Of a stretch of DNA of 64,000 bases, positions 35,705 through 46,146 are shown one piece after another. Positions within the stretch are counted from its first letter, which is position 1. Each line of letters begins with the position of its first letter. This DNA is from Pegoplata infirma (taxonomy: Eukaryota; Arthropoda; Insecta; Diptera; Anthomyiidae). The notes under the pieces were generated by a model. It was not told the origin of the DNA, did no database searches, and was given only the letters and a program-made list of their open reading frames with translations. Location: positions 50,740,313 to 50,804,312 of the forward strand of contig OY992537.1 of NCBI GenBank assembly GCA_963921195.1, in the 5' to 3' direction. A program made the translations under genes and the position numbers.

Positions 35705-37247
35705 TAGGGCGGGTCGATTTTTTTTGTCAAAAATCGTATAGCAAAAACATAATCTACAAGAAATTCTAAGAACATTTCCCAAAGAAACCATGTTTCTAAA
35801 ATCAAACCCTATACCGCGCCTAACGACATGAAGATTTGTCCGTCCGTCCTTTTTTTCATAACCAAAACATAGAACTTGACTCTTTTTTGGTGTTTGTGTT
35901 AATTTTTGGGCTTTGGTGTGCTCTGAGGTATGTAGTAAAATTTTATTGGCAACATTTTTGTAGAACATTTCATCCCCACCCTTCCCCTCTTTCGGGGTGT
36001 TTTTTGCGATTTGTTAGAATAGAGCCAAAAAATACCGTTATGAGAGGGAATTAGAGGGTTAATATGTTTCACAAAAATATTTGCCATAATATTTTCTACA
36101 AAGTTGCTGAACATACCATACACCTCAGATGTAAAGAAAACATAGTTTTATATACCGATATGCTGCAAGACCATATCCAGCGGCAATGTTTTACTAATTG
36201 CCGCTGGATATAATTCGAACAATTTTTGAGATTATGGGCGGCAAGTATATTAGTAGACATAATCCTTGAAATGGAGAAATAAATAATTAGATTGATTTGT
36301 AATGAAAACGCCATAGACGAAAAATTATAATAAAAAATTTTCACAATAAATCGCTGGCTTTATCGTTAATCCATGATAATTTTACTCCATTATTCATTTT
36401 ATATTGGGCTGCAGTATATTAACATGTAGCCTGGTACTCTGAAAGTAAGTGCAGGAGTTGTGGGTTCGATTCCCTCCAAAGCCTTTCTTTGTTAATTACA
36501 AAGGAAAGCTGGTTCAGCGGATTTTTCTTAGTAAATAAAAGTATGTAATTGAGGATCATAATGATATTTAGTCAAAAAAAAAACACATAGATACTTTTGT
36601 GGAATAAAATTGGAGAGTTGCATATCGGAGAGGAAAAAAGCTGTGTTCGATAAAAATTTTTGATAACTGAATATTTTTTTTACATCAGTATTTGATTTAT
36701 TTTGAGTAAATATTTTTTTTTAATTTTTGTAAATAAAAAAAATTTTTGAGTGTAAATTTTTTTGAGTGTAATTTTTTTTGAGTGTAATATTTTTTTTTAG
36801 TTTTTTTGAGTGACAAAAATAGATTCTAAAATATTTTTTTTTTGCTTACCATTCCTTTTCAAAGCGTGTTTAGCGTTTTTTTCAACACGGGAGATCGGGT
36901 TAAAACCCATCTGAAATTCCCCATTATGCTAATAACTTATGAACCACTGGACAGATTTCGCTGAAATTTAGTATAAATCTGACCTGGAGTATAACAAATA
37001 TATACGCCACGCTTCAGCAGCTTGCCGTATATATTTTTCATTTTTCCGCTAACATTTGAAAGTTAGCGTGTTTTACACAGACAGAAAGACAGACGGACGG
37101 ACGGATTTTCATGTCGTTAGGCGCGGTATAGGGTTTGATTTTAGACCAATGGTTTCTTTGGGAAAGTTTCTTAGAATTTCTTGTAGATTTTGTTTTTGCT
37201 ATACGATTTTTCAGTTTTTTTCGATCCATACAAATCGACCCGCCCTA
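35705..37247. mobile_element. hAT-like foldback, TAGGGCGGGTCGATTT family
   Basis: Long inverted arms (about 150 bp: 35705-35853 and 37087-37247) with outer ends TAGGGCGGGTCGATTT and a perfect 8-bp duplication ATGTTCAT (35697-35704 and 37248-37255). The inner part includes a DINE-1-like stretch (about 36680-37080), a short inverted 'tccagcggcaat' pair (36177 and 36199) and a tRNA-like piece. Confidence 0.88.
36430..36486 (+). other. tRNA-like segment with box B
   Basis: GGGTTCGATTCCC (pol III box B type) preceded by 'gtagcctggtactctgaaag'. No full cloverleaf is evident, so this is a tRNA-derived remnant rather than a gene. Confidence 0.45.
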
Positions 37248-37758
37248 ATGTTCATATATGATGCATATATGGATGTCCATACAAGTGCATATCCGTAATT
37301 TGAGGGTACATGTACATTAATGATCATACATTGTCATACATGAATTTGTATCAGTGTTGGCTACCGTTACCCTTTCAATACCGTTACCGATTAAAAACCC
37401 TTTAATATTGACTACCGTTACCGTTACCAATACCGAAATAAAATATTTTAACTACAGTTACCGATAAAAAACCATTACCTTTATTCGGATTTTTACCGGT
37501 ATTAAATCAGTTTTGTTTCGGTTGTCTTAATATTACTTATTTTACATTTTTTGCAGATAAAAATCAAAGCAACGTAAAAAAGTACGTAAAATAAAAATAA
37601 ACTAATTTTTGTTCATTGTAAATCGGAAAAAACAATGAAAAGATCTGTCCAACCAATGATCCCATTCGCAATTTGTTAAATTTTGTGGAAATCGGTCGAA
37701 CCAATGATCACATTCGCAATTTACCTAAAAATTTCTGAAGAGAAAAGTGAGTGCCACG

Positions 37759-38575
37759 CAGTGTTGCCATATATTTTTTTGAAAAATCTTTTTATTTCTG
37801 AAAAAAAATCTTTTTTTGTGAAAAAAAATCTTTTTTTTACAAAAGTATTGAAATAATTAAAAATAAATGCAAATTTATGTATTTTCAATTCAATTTTTAT
37901 ATCAAGTGTAAAAAAAAGAATTAAAAAACAACCCAGCGTTCATTTGGAGATAGAAAATAGCTAAAAGAGTCCTAAGACGCTCAGAAAAAATAATATGTGT
38001 TTTTTCCCCGTTCAAAATGGTCCGTTTTTCTGAGCGCTCTTAAAATATAATATTTATAATAATTTTGATCCAATGATCAGTTTTTTTAAATCGACCAACG
38101 GTTTAGTGGGAATCGAACCCACGACGCCCTGTTTCATAGGCTAGCACGCTACAAACTATTTTAAGTGAATATCGGGTTGAATTTTCATATGGCGACCAAG
38201 TAAAATAATGATCTGATTTTAAATGGATTTAAAGAGGTTATCAAGCTAAAAACAAAATTTGAATTGAATATATCATATTTTCATATAATAAAGCCGTATT
38301 TAATTGTAACCGTTTACATAGACTGAAGGACGGACACGATAAGTCAACTGAAATAGTGATTCTGAATCGGTCGGTATACTAAAAGGTTGGTCTAGGACCA
38401 ATTGTTCGGGTATTTACAAAAAAAAACTTTTTGTATTTTTTAACTAATTAAGAAAAACTTGAAAAAACTTCATTATTTTCCAAAAAAACTTGTTTTTTTA
38501 GAAAAAATCTTGAAATCTTTTTAGCACTTCAAAAAACTTGCAAAAAAAGGGAAATCTTGATATATGGCAACACTG
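37759..38575. mobile_element. hAT-like MITE, CAGTGTTGCCATATAT ends
   Basis: Perfect terminal inverted repeat CAGTGTTGCCATATAT / ATATATGGCAACACTG near both ends and a perfect 8-bp duplication GTGCCACG (37751-37758 and 38576-38583). It contains a tRNA-like piece (38098-38155, minus) and a DINE-like fragment (about 38330-38420). Confidence 0.88.
38098..38155 (-). other. tRNA-like segment
   Basis: On the minus strand: a TAGCGTGCTAGCC word, an anticodon-like loop ATGAAAC between CCT and AGG, and a T-arm GTGGGTTCGATTCCCAC with 5-bp stem. A short GTTT/AAAC end pairing is possible. The D-arm is poor. Closely similar to 52826-52880 and 58344-58402, so it is a dispersed tRNA-derived module. Confidence 0.5.
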
Positions 38576-39285
38576 GTGCCACGTAATGTAAGCATTTCTC
38601 AGCGGAAATATAAAAGAAGAGACAAACCTGAATAGCTAAAGTGGTGCTGACGTTATCATCCACGCAGCTAACGTGGAGAGGTGGTTCTCTGGAATTAAAT
38701 ACATAATGAGCCCAAGTCGTACAGTCTGAAGAAAAACTTTGTCGAAAAATCTGTAAAACAACTTTCAGTTTGAATTAGAAAAATTTTACCAGATTTTTCT
38801 GCATAAATGAATAATTAAACTTAATTCTCTGTCATTAAATTTTTAAAAAATGCTGATTTAAAAAAAATATTTTTGTTCAAATTTGGCAGACTATTTTGTA
38901 ATTTTACAAAAAAAATTTAACTAAAAATTGCTCAAATGTGAAAAAATCAGAAGATTTTCATCTTGAATCAGCAGATTTATCTACACTGAAAAAAAGACAT
39001 AACTAAATTTAAGGAAAAAATGTCTTTGAAAATTTATCATGAATTTTCCTAAAATTTAGTTTAATTTAACTTAAAAATGAGAAATTTTCTTAACTATAAG
39101 GAAAAAAATTTAGTTCATTTACTTATGATTAGTTCATAGTTTTCTTTAAATGGATTTTTTAAATATTAGGAAAAAAAATCCTACTGCCAAAGAAATTTTC
39201 CACAAATCTAAGAATCATATCCTTATTTTTAAGACATATTTCTTAAAACACAATTTAGTTCAAGTTTAGTTAAAATTTACTAAAA

Positions 39286-40315
39286 ACAAGTAGAAAAGTT
39301 AAATTCGACTTTGCCGAATCTATGAATACCCTCCACAATCCATTTTTTTAAAGGGTAGTACATTTTTTAACGTGAAAAAATTAACAATTTGGTTAGAAAT
39401 ATTTTATTTTGAGTAAAAAACTCTTTTTTTTGTCATTTTTAAAAAAAAAAAAAAAAATTACTATTTTTTTTTTTGAGTGTAAAATTTTTTTCGAGTGTAA
39501 TGTTTTTTTTACTGTAAAAATATTTCTGAGTGAATGCACGTAAGTATGTACACAAAATATTGTCATTTTTGTAAAAAAAAAAACTAAATTTTTTTTTGTA
39601 TAAATTTTTTTTTGAGTGTAAAATTTTTTTTGAGTGTAAAAATTTTTTTGAGTGTAAAATTTTTTTCGAGAGTAATTTTTAAGTTACCAATGCTTTTAAA
39701 ACAAAATAAGTTTAAAAAGCATTGCTTTAAAATTTAACAGTTTGAAAAACATTGTTTAGTTACCACCAGTGCTTTTAAAACTTGTTAAAACACGTGGCAT
39801 TTTAGATGAAACTAATCTGAAATTCAGGGTTTCGCTTATAACTTTTGAACCACTGGACCGATTGAGCTGAAATTTAAAAACAAACAGACCCGGGTAACGG
39901 CAAAGATACATGCCAAGCTTCAGCAGTCTCATTATTGTCCTTCGAAAGTTATCGTGTTTTTTATGTCGTAAATTCGTGAAATACCCTTGCCGAAATTTAC
40001 TCTTTTGCTCATAACTTCTGAACCACTGGACCGATTTGGCTGGATTGCAATACCAACCTGACCAGGTAAATGACAAACATATATGCCAAACTTCAGTAGC
40101 CTCTGTAAAGTCTTTCAATAGTTAGCGTGTTTTCTACGGACAGACAGACAGACGGACGGACGGACGGACGGACGGACGGACATCGCTAGATCGACTTAAA
40201 ATCGATCGAGGATCATAAATATATATACTTTATGGGGTCCTAGACCAATATTTCGATGTGTTACAAACGGAATGACAAACTTATATATACCCTCTATCAC
40301 TAGAGTGGAGGGTAT
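39286..40315 (+). mobile_element. DINE-1/mini-me-like copy
   Basis: Starts ACAAGTAGAAAAGTTAAATT, has the core of GACA/GACG repeats (40141-40183) and ends in the hairpin TATACCCTCTATCAC...GTGGAGGGTATA. Absent from the otherwise collinear copy 1 MITE (empty site near 4318). Confidence 0.85.
40141..40183. repeat. (GACA/GACG)n microsatellite
   Basis: About ten tetranucleotides in the DINE-1-like core, the reverse complement of the GTCY repeat at 12503-12554. Confidence 0.9.
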
Positions 40316-40594
40316 AAAAACATCATCGTATTTCCTTTCTTTGAATTGAGGAAGTGTACTTCTTAGAATTTAGTTAATGACTTCTGAGAATTTAGTAAAT
40401 AACTTCTTAGAATTTAGTTAAAAATTCAAAATGGCGATATCTCGAAAACTAAGCGAGATAGGGCGAAACGGATGAAATTTTCAAAAGAAAGACTATAAAG
40501 AAAAATTTGGAATAGCCTAGCTCTGCATATCTGTCGGGGTCTCAAGACCCTAATTTTAGATCTAAAATTTGAAATTCCCGAGATTTTACATATA

Positions 40595-41511
40595 CACTGA
40601 AAGAATTATTGTTCATTCCATCTATGAACAAATTTCATAAAACCAAATTCATAGAATCTATGATACAATTCATTGGCTGAATGAATATTCATTAGTATTC
40701 TGAAATTTTTCATAGAATTTTATACATAGATTTTATTAAATTCATAGAAAAAATTCATAGAATTAATGAATGTCATTCATAGAAGAAAATGCCATCAATA
40801 TGCCATTTAATTTTTTAAATAATTAAAATAATGTTACAATAATTAAAACAGTTGAATAAATTTATTAAAAAAATAAAAAAAAAATTTTCATTGCTGCCCT
40901 GACCGGGGCTAGAACTCAAGACCTACCGGCTGAAGTGGCAATTGTCGACGCCTTAGCTATCAGCGCCACCAAAGAAGAAAAATCTCGCCAACTAACGCTT
41001 GGTTTTATAACGCTTCATTTTTGTAAATACACAAAATATTTGTTTTCTACAAACACACACACAGCTTTTGGCAGAGCGTTGTGACAGAGCAAAGACACAA
41101 ACTTAATATGTTAGCAGAATATTATTCAAAATAGCTTTTAAGTGTTGTTACTTGTTTATATAATTTAGCTAAGTGGTTAGACATTAAGCTTCACGAACAA
41201 GAGGTTTTATGTTCGAATCTCGGTGGGGATAAGTTAAAAAAAAATATAAATTTTTAAAAATAGAAAATAGTAAATAAATGAAATAATAAAAATAAAATAA
41301 AAAAAAAATAAAATTGAAATAATAAAATAAATAAAAATAGAATTGAATAATAATTTTTTTTCCATAGCCTATGAACTTTTTCATAGATTTCTGGTTTCTA
41401 TGAATTTGATTCATAGATTCTATGAAGGGCATCATTGGCTCACTTCTAATGATTTTTTTCATAGAATCAATGTACGTTTTCATAGCCGTAATGAACAAAA
41501 TTCTTTCAGTG
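40595..41511. mobile_element. TA-flanked MITE, CACTGAAAGAATT family
   Basis: Ends CACTGAAAGAATT / AATTCTTTCAGTG, TA on both sides. The ends are filled with ATTCATAGA/TCTATGAAT words. The middle holds two tRNA-like pieces (about 40905-40975 minus, 41164-41228 plus). The empty site is at about 4590-4603 in copy 1 of the host MITE. Confidence 0.88.
41164..41228 (+). other. tRNA-like segment with boxes A and B
   Basis: TAGCTAAGTGG (box A type) and GTTCGAATC (box B type) about 40 bases apart, like a degenerate tRNA. A second such piece lies inverted at 40905-40975 (TAGCTAAGGCG and GTTCTAGCCCC on the minus strand). Both are inside the MITE at 40595-41511. Confidence 0.5.
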
Positions 41512-41915
41512 TACACATATCTCGGCAAATACTGCCAACACGAGAAAACGTCTAACGGCATTTTTGTAGCTCTTGACTCGTAGAACACTTCCGCAAAATA
41601 CCCGAAAGTCCTCCGATTAATAGTTTTTAAGTTATCCGGTTTTTAAGATTCTCAAGACCCTATCAGGCCCCTTATTACCGTATCTCAAAAACTAAGCAAG
41701 TTAGAGCGAAACGGACACAAGTTTTGGTTCAAAATCTATGGGGACCCTTTAAGGACCCAACGGGGTCTCGAGTTAAATGGGGTCCGAACCCATGGGTTCA
41801 GGGTCTAGACCCAATCTATTTCTAAAATGTGAAGTATATTTTTTCCCATTTTCTAGTTAAAATTGGCTTAAAATTAAATAACTTTGTTTACCTTATTTTT
41901 GGGAAAATTATGAAC

Positions 41916-42111
41916 CATAGAGAAACATAGAGTCGAAGGTGAAAGAAAAAACAATATTGCTATCTTTTTCTAATTTCTCACACGTACGTTGTCGATGTGA
42001 ATTCACCACACAATACATGTTTACAAGTCGTACTTTGTCAACAAATACATGTAAACAAGTTGTACTTTGACAACTCAATTTTTGACGCCTTCGCCTCTAT
42101 GTTTCTCTATG
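41916..42111. mobile_element. 196-bp hAT-like MITE, CATAGAGAAACATAGAG (copy 1)
   Basis: Ends CATAGAGAAACATAGAG / CTCTATGTTTCTCTATG, perfect 8-bp duplication TTATGAAC (41908-41915 and 42112-42119). The empty site TTATGAAC is kept at 4994-5001 in the other copy of the host MITE. About 97% identical to copy 2 by eye. Confidence 0.92.
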
Positions 42112-42853
42112 TTATGAACTAAAACCAAGAAAAAAAATCTTTGGAGCCAAATCATTCCCTCTTTTTCTCAAAATTGAGTTAATTTTCCCAGATTTTAGTT
42201 CACTTTTTTTTTTGAGTGTACGGTCTTGACAGATTTTTTTGCAAACTCTGCCTGGTTTATCCATACAGAAATTTAGTAAACCGCGTCAGCAAAAATCAGC
42301 AGATTTCTTAAATGGTTCAAAATGCAGATATTTCTGCTGATTGGACAGACATCTTATAAACACGTAAAAAATCAGAAACTTATTTGTTGAACTACAACAA
42401 TGTTGTGTGAATATTTTAATTAAATTTTGAGTTAATTAATACTCTATATAATTATATGTTGAAAATGTACTAAATTTATAATTTTTTTAATTTTATTAAA
42501 TTAATTTTTGATTTTTTAAGTGTTTTTAACAAATTTGGTAAATTTTATTCTTAATACCGGTACGTACCGGTATCGTTGTTTCGGTAACGGTTAACCGTTA
42601 CCTAAATAATCCAAAATACCGTTACCTTTACCGTTACCGATATAAAAAATATGTAATACCAATACCGTTATTCGTTTCGGTTGCCAACCCTGATTTGTAT
42701 GCAAAATTTTTTTTTGTATTTTTTTCCATAAAACGTCTATTAATCGAAATTTTTTCAAATATAAATAATTTGTATTAAGTTATGACACTGATTTTTTAAT
42801 AAAAACTAACGAATATTTTAAAAATATACTTTGGTCTTTATGATACTTTAGGC

Positions 42854-43049
42854 CATAGAGAAACATAGAGGCGAAGGTGAAAGAAAAAATAATATCACTA
42901 TCTTTTTCTAATTTCTCACACGTACGTTGTCGATGTGAATTCACCACACAATACATGTTTACAAGTCGTACTTTGTCAACAAATACATGTATACAAGTTG
43001 TACTTTGACAACTCAATTTCTGACGCCTTCGCCTCTATGTTTCTCTATG
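42854..43049. mobile_element. 196-bp hAT-like MITE, CATAGAGAAACATAGAG (copy 2)
   Basis: Same length and ends as copy 1, with a perfect 8-bp duplication CTTTAGGC (42846-42853 and 43050-43057). Low divergence between the two copies suggests recent movement. Confidence 0.93.
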
Positions 43050-44153
43050 CTTTAGGCTAATCAAAGCTTCGAAGAATTAACCACTTTTCAAATGAATTCA
43101 CAAATAAAATACATTCGATTTTTATAGTCACTGAATACAATTATCTTTAAATATCAATATTTCTTCGAATGGATTCGATTTTTACCATTAAATCGAATTC
43201 ATGAGATGAGAATTTCATTTATGAGAATTTTTAAAACTGAATGCATTCTTTATTTCATTTATTTATTATTCATGAGACTTTTAAAAATTGAATTTATAAA
43301 AACTTACGCATTCAATTTCAAAGTCGAATGAAAAAGAAACCGAATTCATTCTATATTTTTAAATCAAGGCCTCTGTTGTGTCTTTCACAACTTTTCAATT
43401 CACATGAAAATTTCCGAATCACGTGAAATCAAGTTAAGTGTTTTGTTGATCACGTTTTCATTCGAAGTTGAAATCGAATAATTAAAATTTAAAAAATTAT
43501 AAGGAAAAATGTGCATTCGTTTTACTTTCACCAAATTTTATTTATGTGAAACAAAACGAAAAAGAAATTCGGATGTAAAATCTAGAACATCAAAAAAATT
43601 CGGAAATTTTCATTTTCACATTTTTTATGTGAATTACTTTTTTTGGAACAGCGGCCCAAATGTAAATTCATTCGATAAATTGTGATTGGGGAATGCAATC
43701 ATTAAAGTTTAATTCAGAACACCAAATCTTATTAAGGGATGAAATCCTTCGCAGCTCTGACAGTAATACCGTCAAAGTGTTCGAATTTTCTTCTAAATTT
43801 GGTTGTTTACGTTAGTGCCGTTCATATTCGCCTATAGAATACAAAAATTATAATCAATCTTGATGATGTATGATCATTATTGTCCAACCGAACGACTTTT
43901 TCAGACTGAACCCATACATGAACTTCGTCCAATTTTTCAAAGTTCTGCTGAACCCAACCTTTAAAAAAATTGTTTTTAAGACATGTATGCTATGCAGATG
44001 CATAGCATATATGAAGGAGTATGACATATACCTATCCACACATAGTTGCCTACATTTACATATATGGAATATTACATTACTTGTGTATGTTCATATATGC
44101 TCCCATATATGACATACATTTCCATATATTGTTCATATACTATCATACATGGA

Positions 44154-44193
44154 ATCATGTATGAGCATGTATGAGCATGTATGAACATGTATG
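44154..44193. repeat. 10-bp tandem repeat (CATGTATGAR)4
   Basis: Four units CATGTATGAG/CATGTATGAA in a region of ATATATG/CATATAT words. Confidence 0.8.
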
Positions 44194-44223
44194 AACATAC
44201 ATGGTCATTTTCACCCGGGCGTG

Positions 44224-44558
44224 CAAAAAAATAATTATATCAAAACATATCTCCTTTGATAAAAACATATATGGATCATTTCTAAATGGATATAATCAGA
44301 TCTATTCCATATATATTCATATCTGCTTCAGATATGTTTTGATCCGTAAATTGAGTCTATCTGGCATATGTGGCATATATGATCAGACATTTTCAGATAT
44401 GTTCATATATGTAAAATTGTCAGATAGACTCAGTTTACGGATCAAAACATATCTGAAGCAGATATGAATATATATGGAGTAGATCTGATTACATCTATTT
44501 ATATATAATCCATATATGTTTTTATCAAAGGAGATATGTTTTGATATAATTATTTTTT
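44224..44558. mobile_element. 335-bp hairpin MITE
   Basis: Two arms of about 150 bp are near-perfect reverse complements: AATTATATCAAAACATATCT at 44231 and its mirror ending near 44553, also ATATGTTTTGATCCGTAAA mirrored. The loop is about 40 bp. Translations of its two strands look alike only because of the palindrome. Confidence 0.88.
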
Positions 44559-45289
44559 TACATGGGTAGTTCTGAAATTTCACATATTATGATTTATTCA
44601 TAAATACTATGAAAAAGTTTATAAATATTATGAAAAAGTTAATAAATTGTATGAATTTGTTCATAAATATTATGAAAGTCGTTCCTTGGAATATTTTTTT
44701 TTGTGTGTAGATCACTGAAGTTGTGAGTCAAAAGAGTTTAAAGCAGAGCTTTATTTGAATTACAATACTTATAATTATTTTAATATTTAAAAGGAATAAA
44801 AGCTTTATTTCTTGCATTAAATAACATATTGTTAGAAGAGATTCGATAAGCTTACAGGTAATGTAAGATTTTTACATTGTATGATGATACGAGGTGAAGT
44901 TCCAAAGTTCCATAGATTATGGATCTACCTAATTTCAGCCGACCATGCCCACCTGAAAACTATTTTTTTTTTAATTATTAAAACTTAAGAAAATGCCACC
45001 GGTGCTATTTTTTTGACCTCATCTGTTAATGCATTTACTGTTAAATACATAACTGATGGATGCTCCTAGCTAATATTATTGTTGTTACTCATCATGATGG
45101 CGGTAGAAATGTAAAGGACGAAGTATACTGTGCTATAAAATCCAGTCAAGTGGAAGTTATACTCAAAAAAACAAAATATGAATGGTTGATTTTAAATCAC
45201 AAAGAACCATTAAAAATACATAAATTCTTTTGGAAAAATAATAAAAAAATTATCTTTTTTGTTTTAAAATCTTTTCATTTCAATTACAG

Positions 45290-46082
45290 AGAATCATCAG
45301 CACAAACTTTGCCCTATTTACCGGGTGTTTTAAATGATCCAGAAGAATTAGAGACATTAGAAGTCTTTAAATTGCCTACCATATTGCCAGGAGATGGTCC
45401 TCCAGGTTTATATGAAGTTGAAGTATTAGAAAGAGCTAGAAAACGTTGGGCTTTTGCTAAAGCTTTAAAGGAGAATTTTCGTAAACAACTAGAAGAAGCT
45501 AGAGATCAAGCAAAGCTTCAAAAACATCAGCATATTTTAGAAGCATTTGAATGGGAACATTGGTTGGAGAGAGAAGAGTATATACAAGAATGTCAAATGC
45601 TCAGATTAGAATTACTTATACGTATGTTTGATAAAAGAGAACAGCAAATGCATAATGCATCTCACGCTAGAATACAAAAAAGTTGTGAAATGATAGAAGC
45701 TCGTAGGCAAGCCGCTTTAAGGAAAAATGAAATAGAATATGGTAGAGCTTTAAGACGTCTAGATATACAGCATGCTAAACAGCCTAGACGGTGGCGTAAA
45801 GAAAATATTACAAAAGAACTGGGAAATCCCAGTTCCGAATTTTTTGCTCCCAAAATGCGTCATGGTGTAAATCCTAATAGACGGCATTTTACGGCATCAC
45901 GTAAAGGTTTCAATATGCGTATGAATGATTTAGAGAAGAAAGCCGTTAAAATGAGTTATGAACATCTCAAGTGTCCATTTGCTAAACTAAAAGAATGGTC
46001 GAAACCTAAAGAACTGCTGCAGGAGGTCGAACAGAACTTTTGTTCAGAAGTTAATCTTAAGAAGTTATATGATAGTATGAGG
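45290..46082 (+). CDS. CFAP91: CFAP91, exon 3
   Basis: Encodes residues 133-397. Acceptor CAATTACAG, donor GTGAGT after DSMR, phase 0 at the end. It starts with the conserved SSAQTLPYLPGVLNDPEELE, then LPTILPGDGPPGLYEVE and a charged, alpha-helical stretch (LERARKRWAFAKALKENFRK, about residues 174-300). This is the CFAP91 family domain; the human counterpart has AEVEMIERAREKRAWE at this place. The open frame extends upstream of 45290, but that part is intron: it lacks similarity and the acceptor is strong. Confidence 0.92.
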
Positions 46083-46146
46083 GTGAGTAGAAATTTAAAA
46101 CATTTAGCTTTTAAGATCAGAAATTTTTGTTTTTTTTTCACTTCAG

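Larger units (their letters stand above)
38984..42218. mobile_element. Tc1/mariner-type MITE, CACTGAAAAAAAG family (copy 2)
   Basis: Ends CACTGAAAAAAAGACATAAC and TTTTTTTGAGTG with TA on both sides. Three further elements interrupt it: a DINE-1-like copy (39286-40315), a TA-type MITE (40595-41511) and a 196-bp hAT-like MITE (41916-42111). All three are absent from copy 1 at 4020-5099, which confirms them as insertions. Confidence 0.9.
37352..42692. mobile_element. Large hAT-like element (CAGTGTTGGC) with nested insertions
   Basis: Ends CAGTGTTGGCTACCG / CGGTTGCCAACCCTG (imperfect) with a perfect 8-bp duplication ATTTGTAT (37344-37351 and 42693-42700). Subterminal regions are crowded with CCGTTACC/GGTAACGG words. 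Without nested elements (37759-38575 and 38984-42218) it would be about 1.3 kb, so it is itself a MITE-sized derivative. Confidence 0.85.
35516..44709. mobile_element. Inverted ends of an outer element enclosing the intron nest
   Basis: 35520-35660 and 44570-44709 are inverted copies, both carrying ACACACAAAAA at the outer end and ATTTATGAACAAATT / TTTTTCATAATATTTATAAA words. Just inside, CCCGGGTGAAAATGACCATG (35675-35694) is mirrored at about 44197-44217. This suggests an original foldback later filled by other insertions. Confidence 0.6.
30857..45289 (+). other. 14.4-kb CFAP91 intron 2
   Basis: Donor GTGAGT, acceptor TTACAG at 45284-45289. It contains about 3.7 kb of 35-bp satellite, a foldback hAT, a large hAT-like element with four nested insertions, hairpin MITEs and tRNA-like pieces. 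43060-44050 is AT-rich with no recognised gene or repeat. The other introns of the gene are 89 and 64 bp. Confidence 0.85.

Noticed and set aside
38098..38155. Functional tRNA-Phe gene (GAA in the anticodon-like loop)
   Set aside because: The T-arm is good, but the D-arm and acceptor stem are incomplete and near-identical pieces occur inside other repeats.
39756..40118. 120-codon minus frame similar to that at 7745-7960
   Set aside because: Both are conserved cores of DINE-1-like elements. The similarity reflects the DNA element; the frames end at different places and have no start or splice context.
44201..44583. Two frames on opposite strands with nearly the same protein
   Set aside because: They are the two arms of the hairpin element at 44224-44558.
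45060..45289. N-terminal 76 codons of the open frame ahead of CFAP91 exon 3
   Set aside because: They precede a strong acceptor (CAATTACAG) and are unlike CFAP91; exon 2 joins at 45290 in the right phase.
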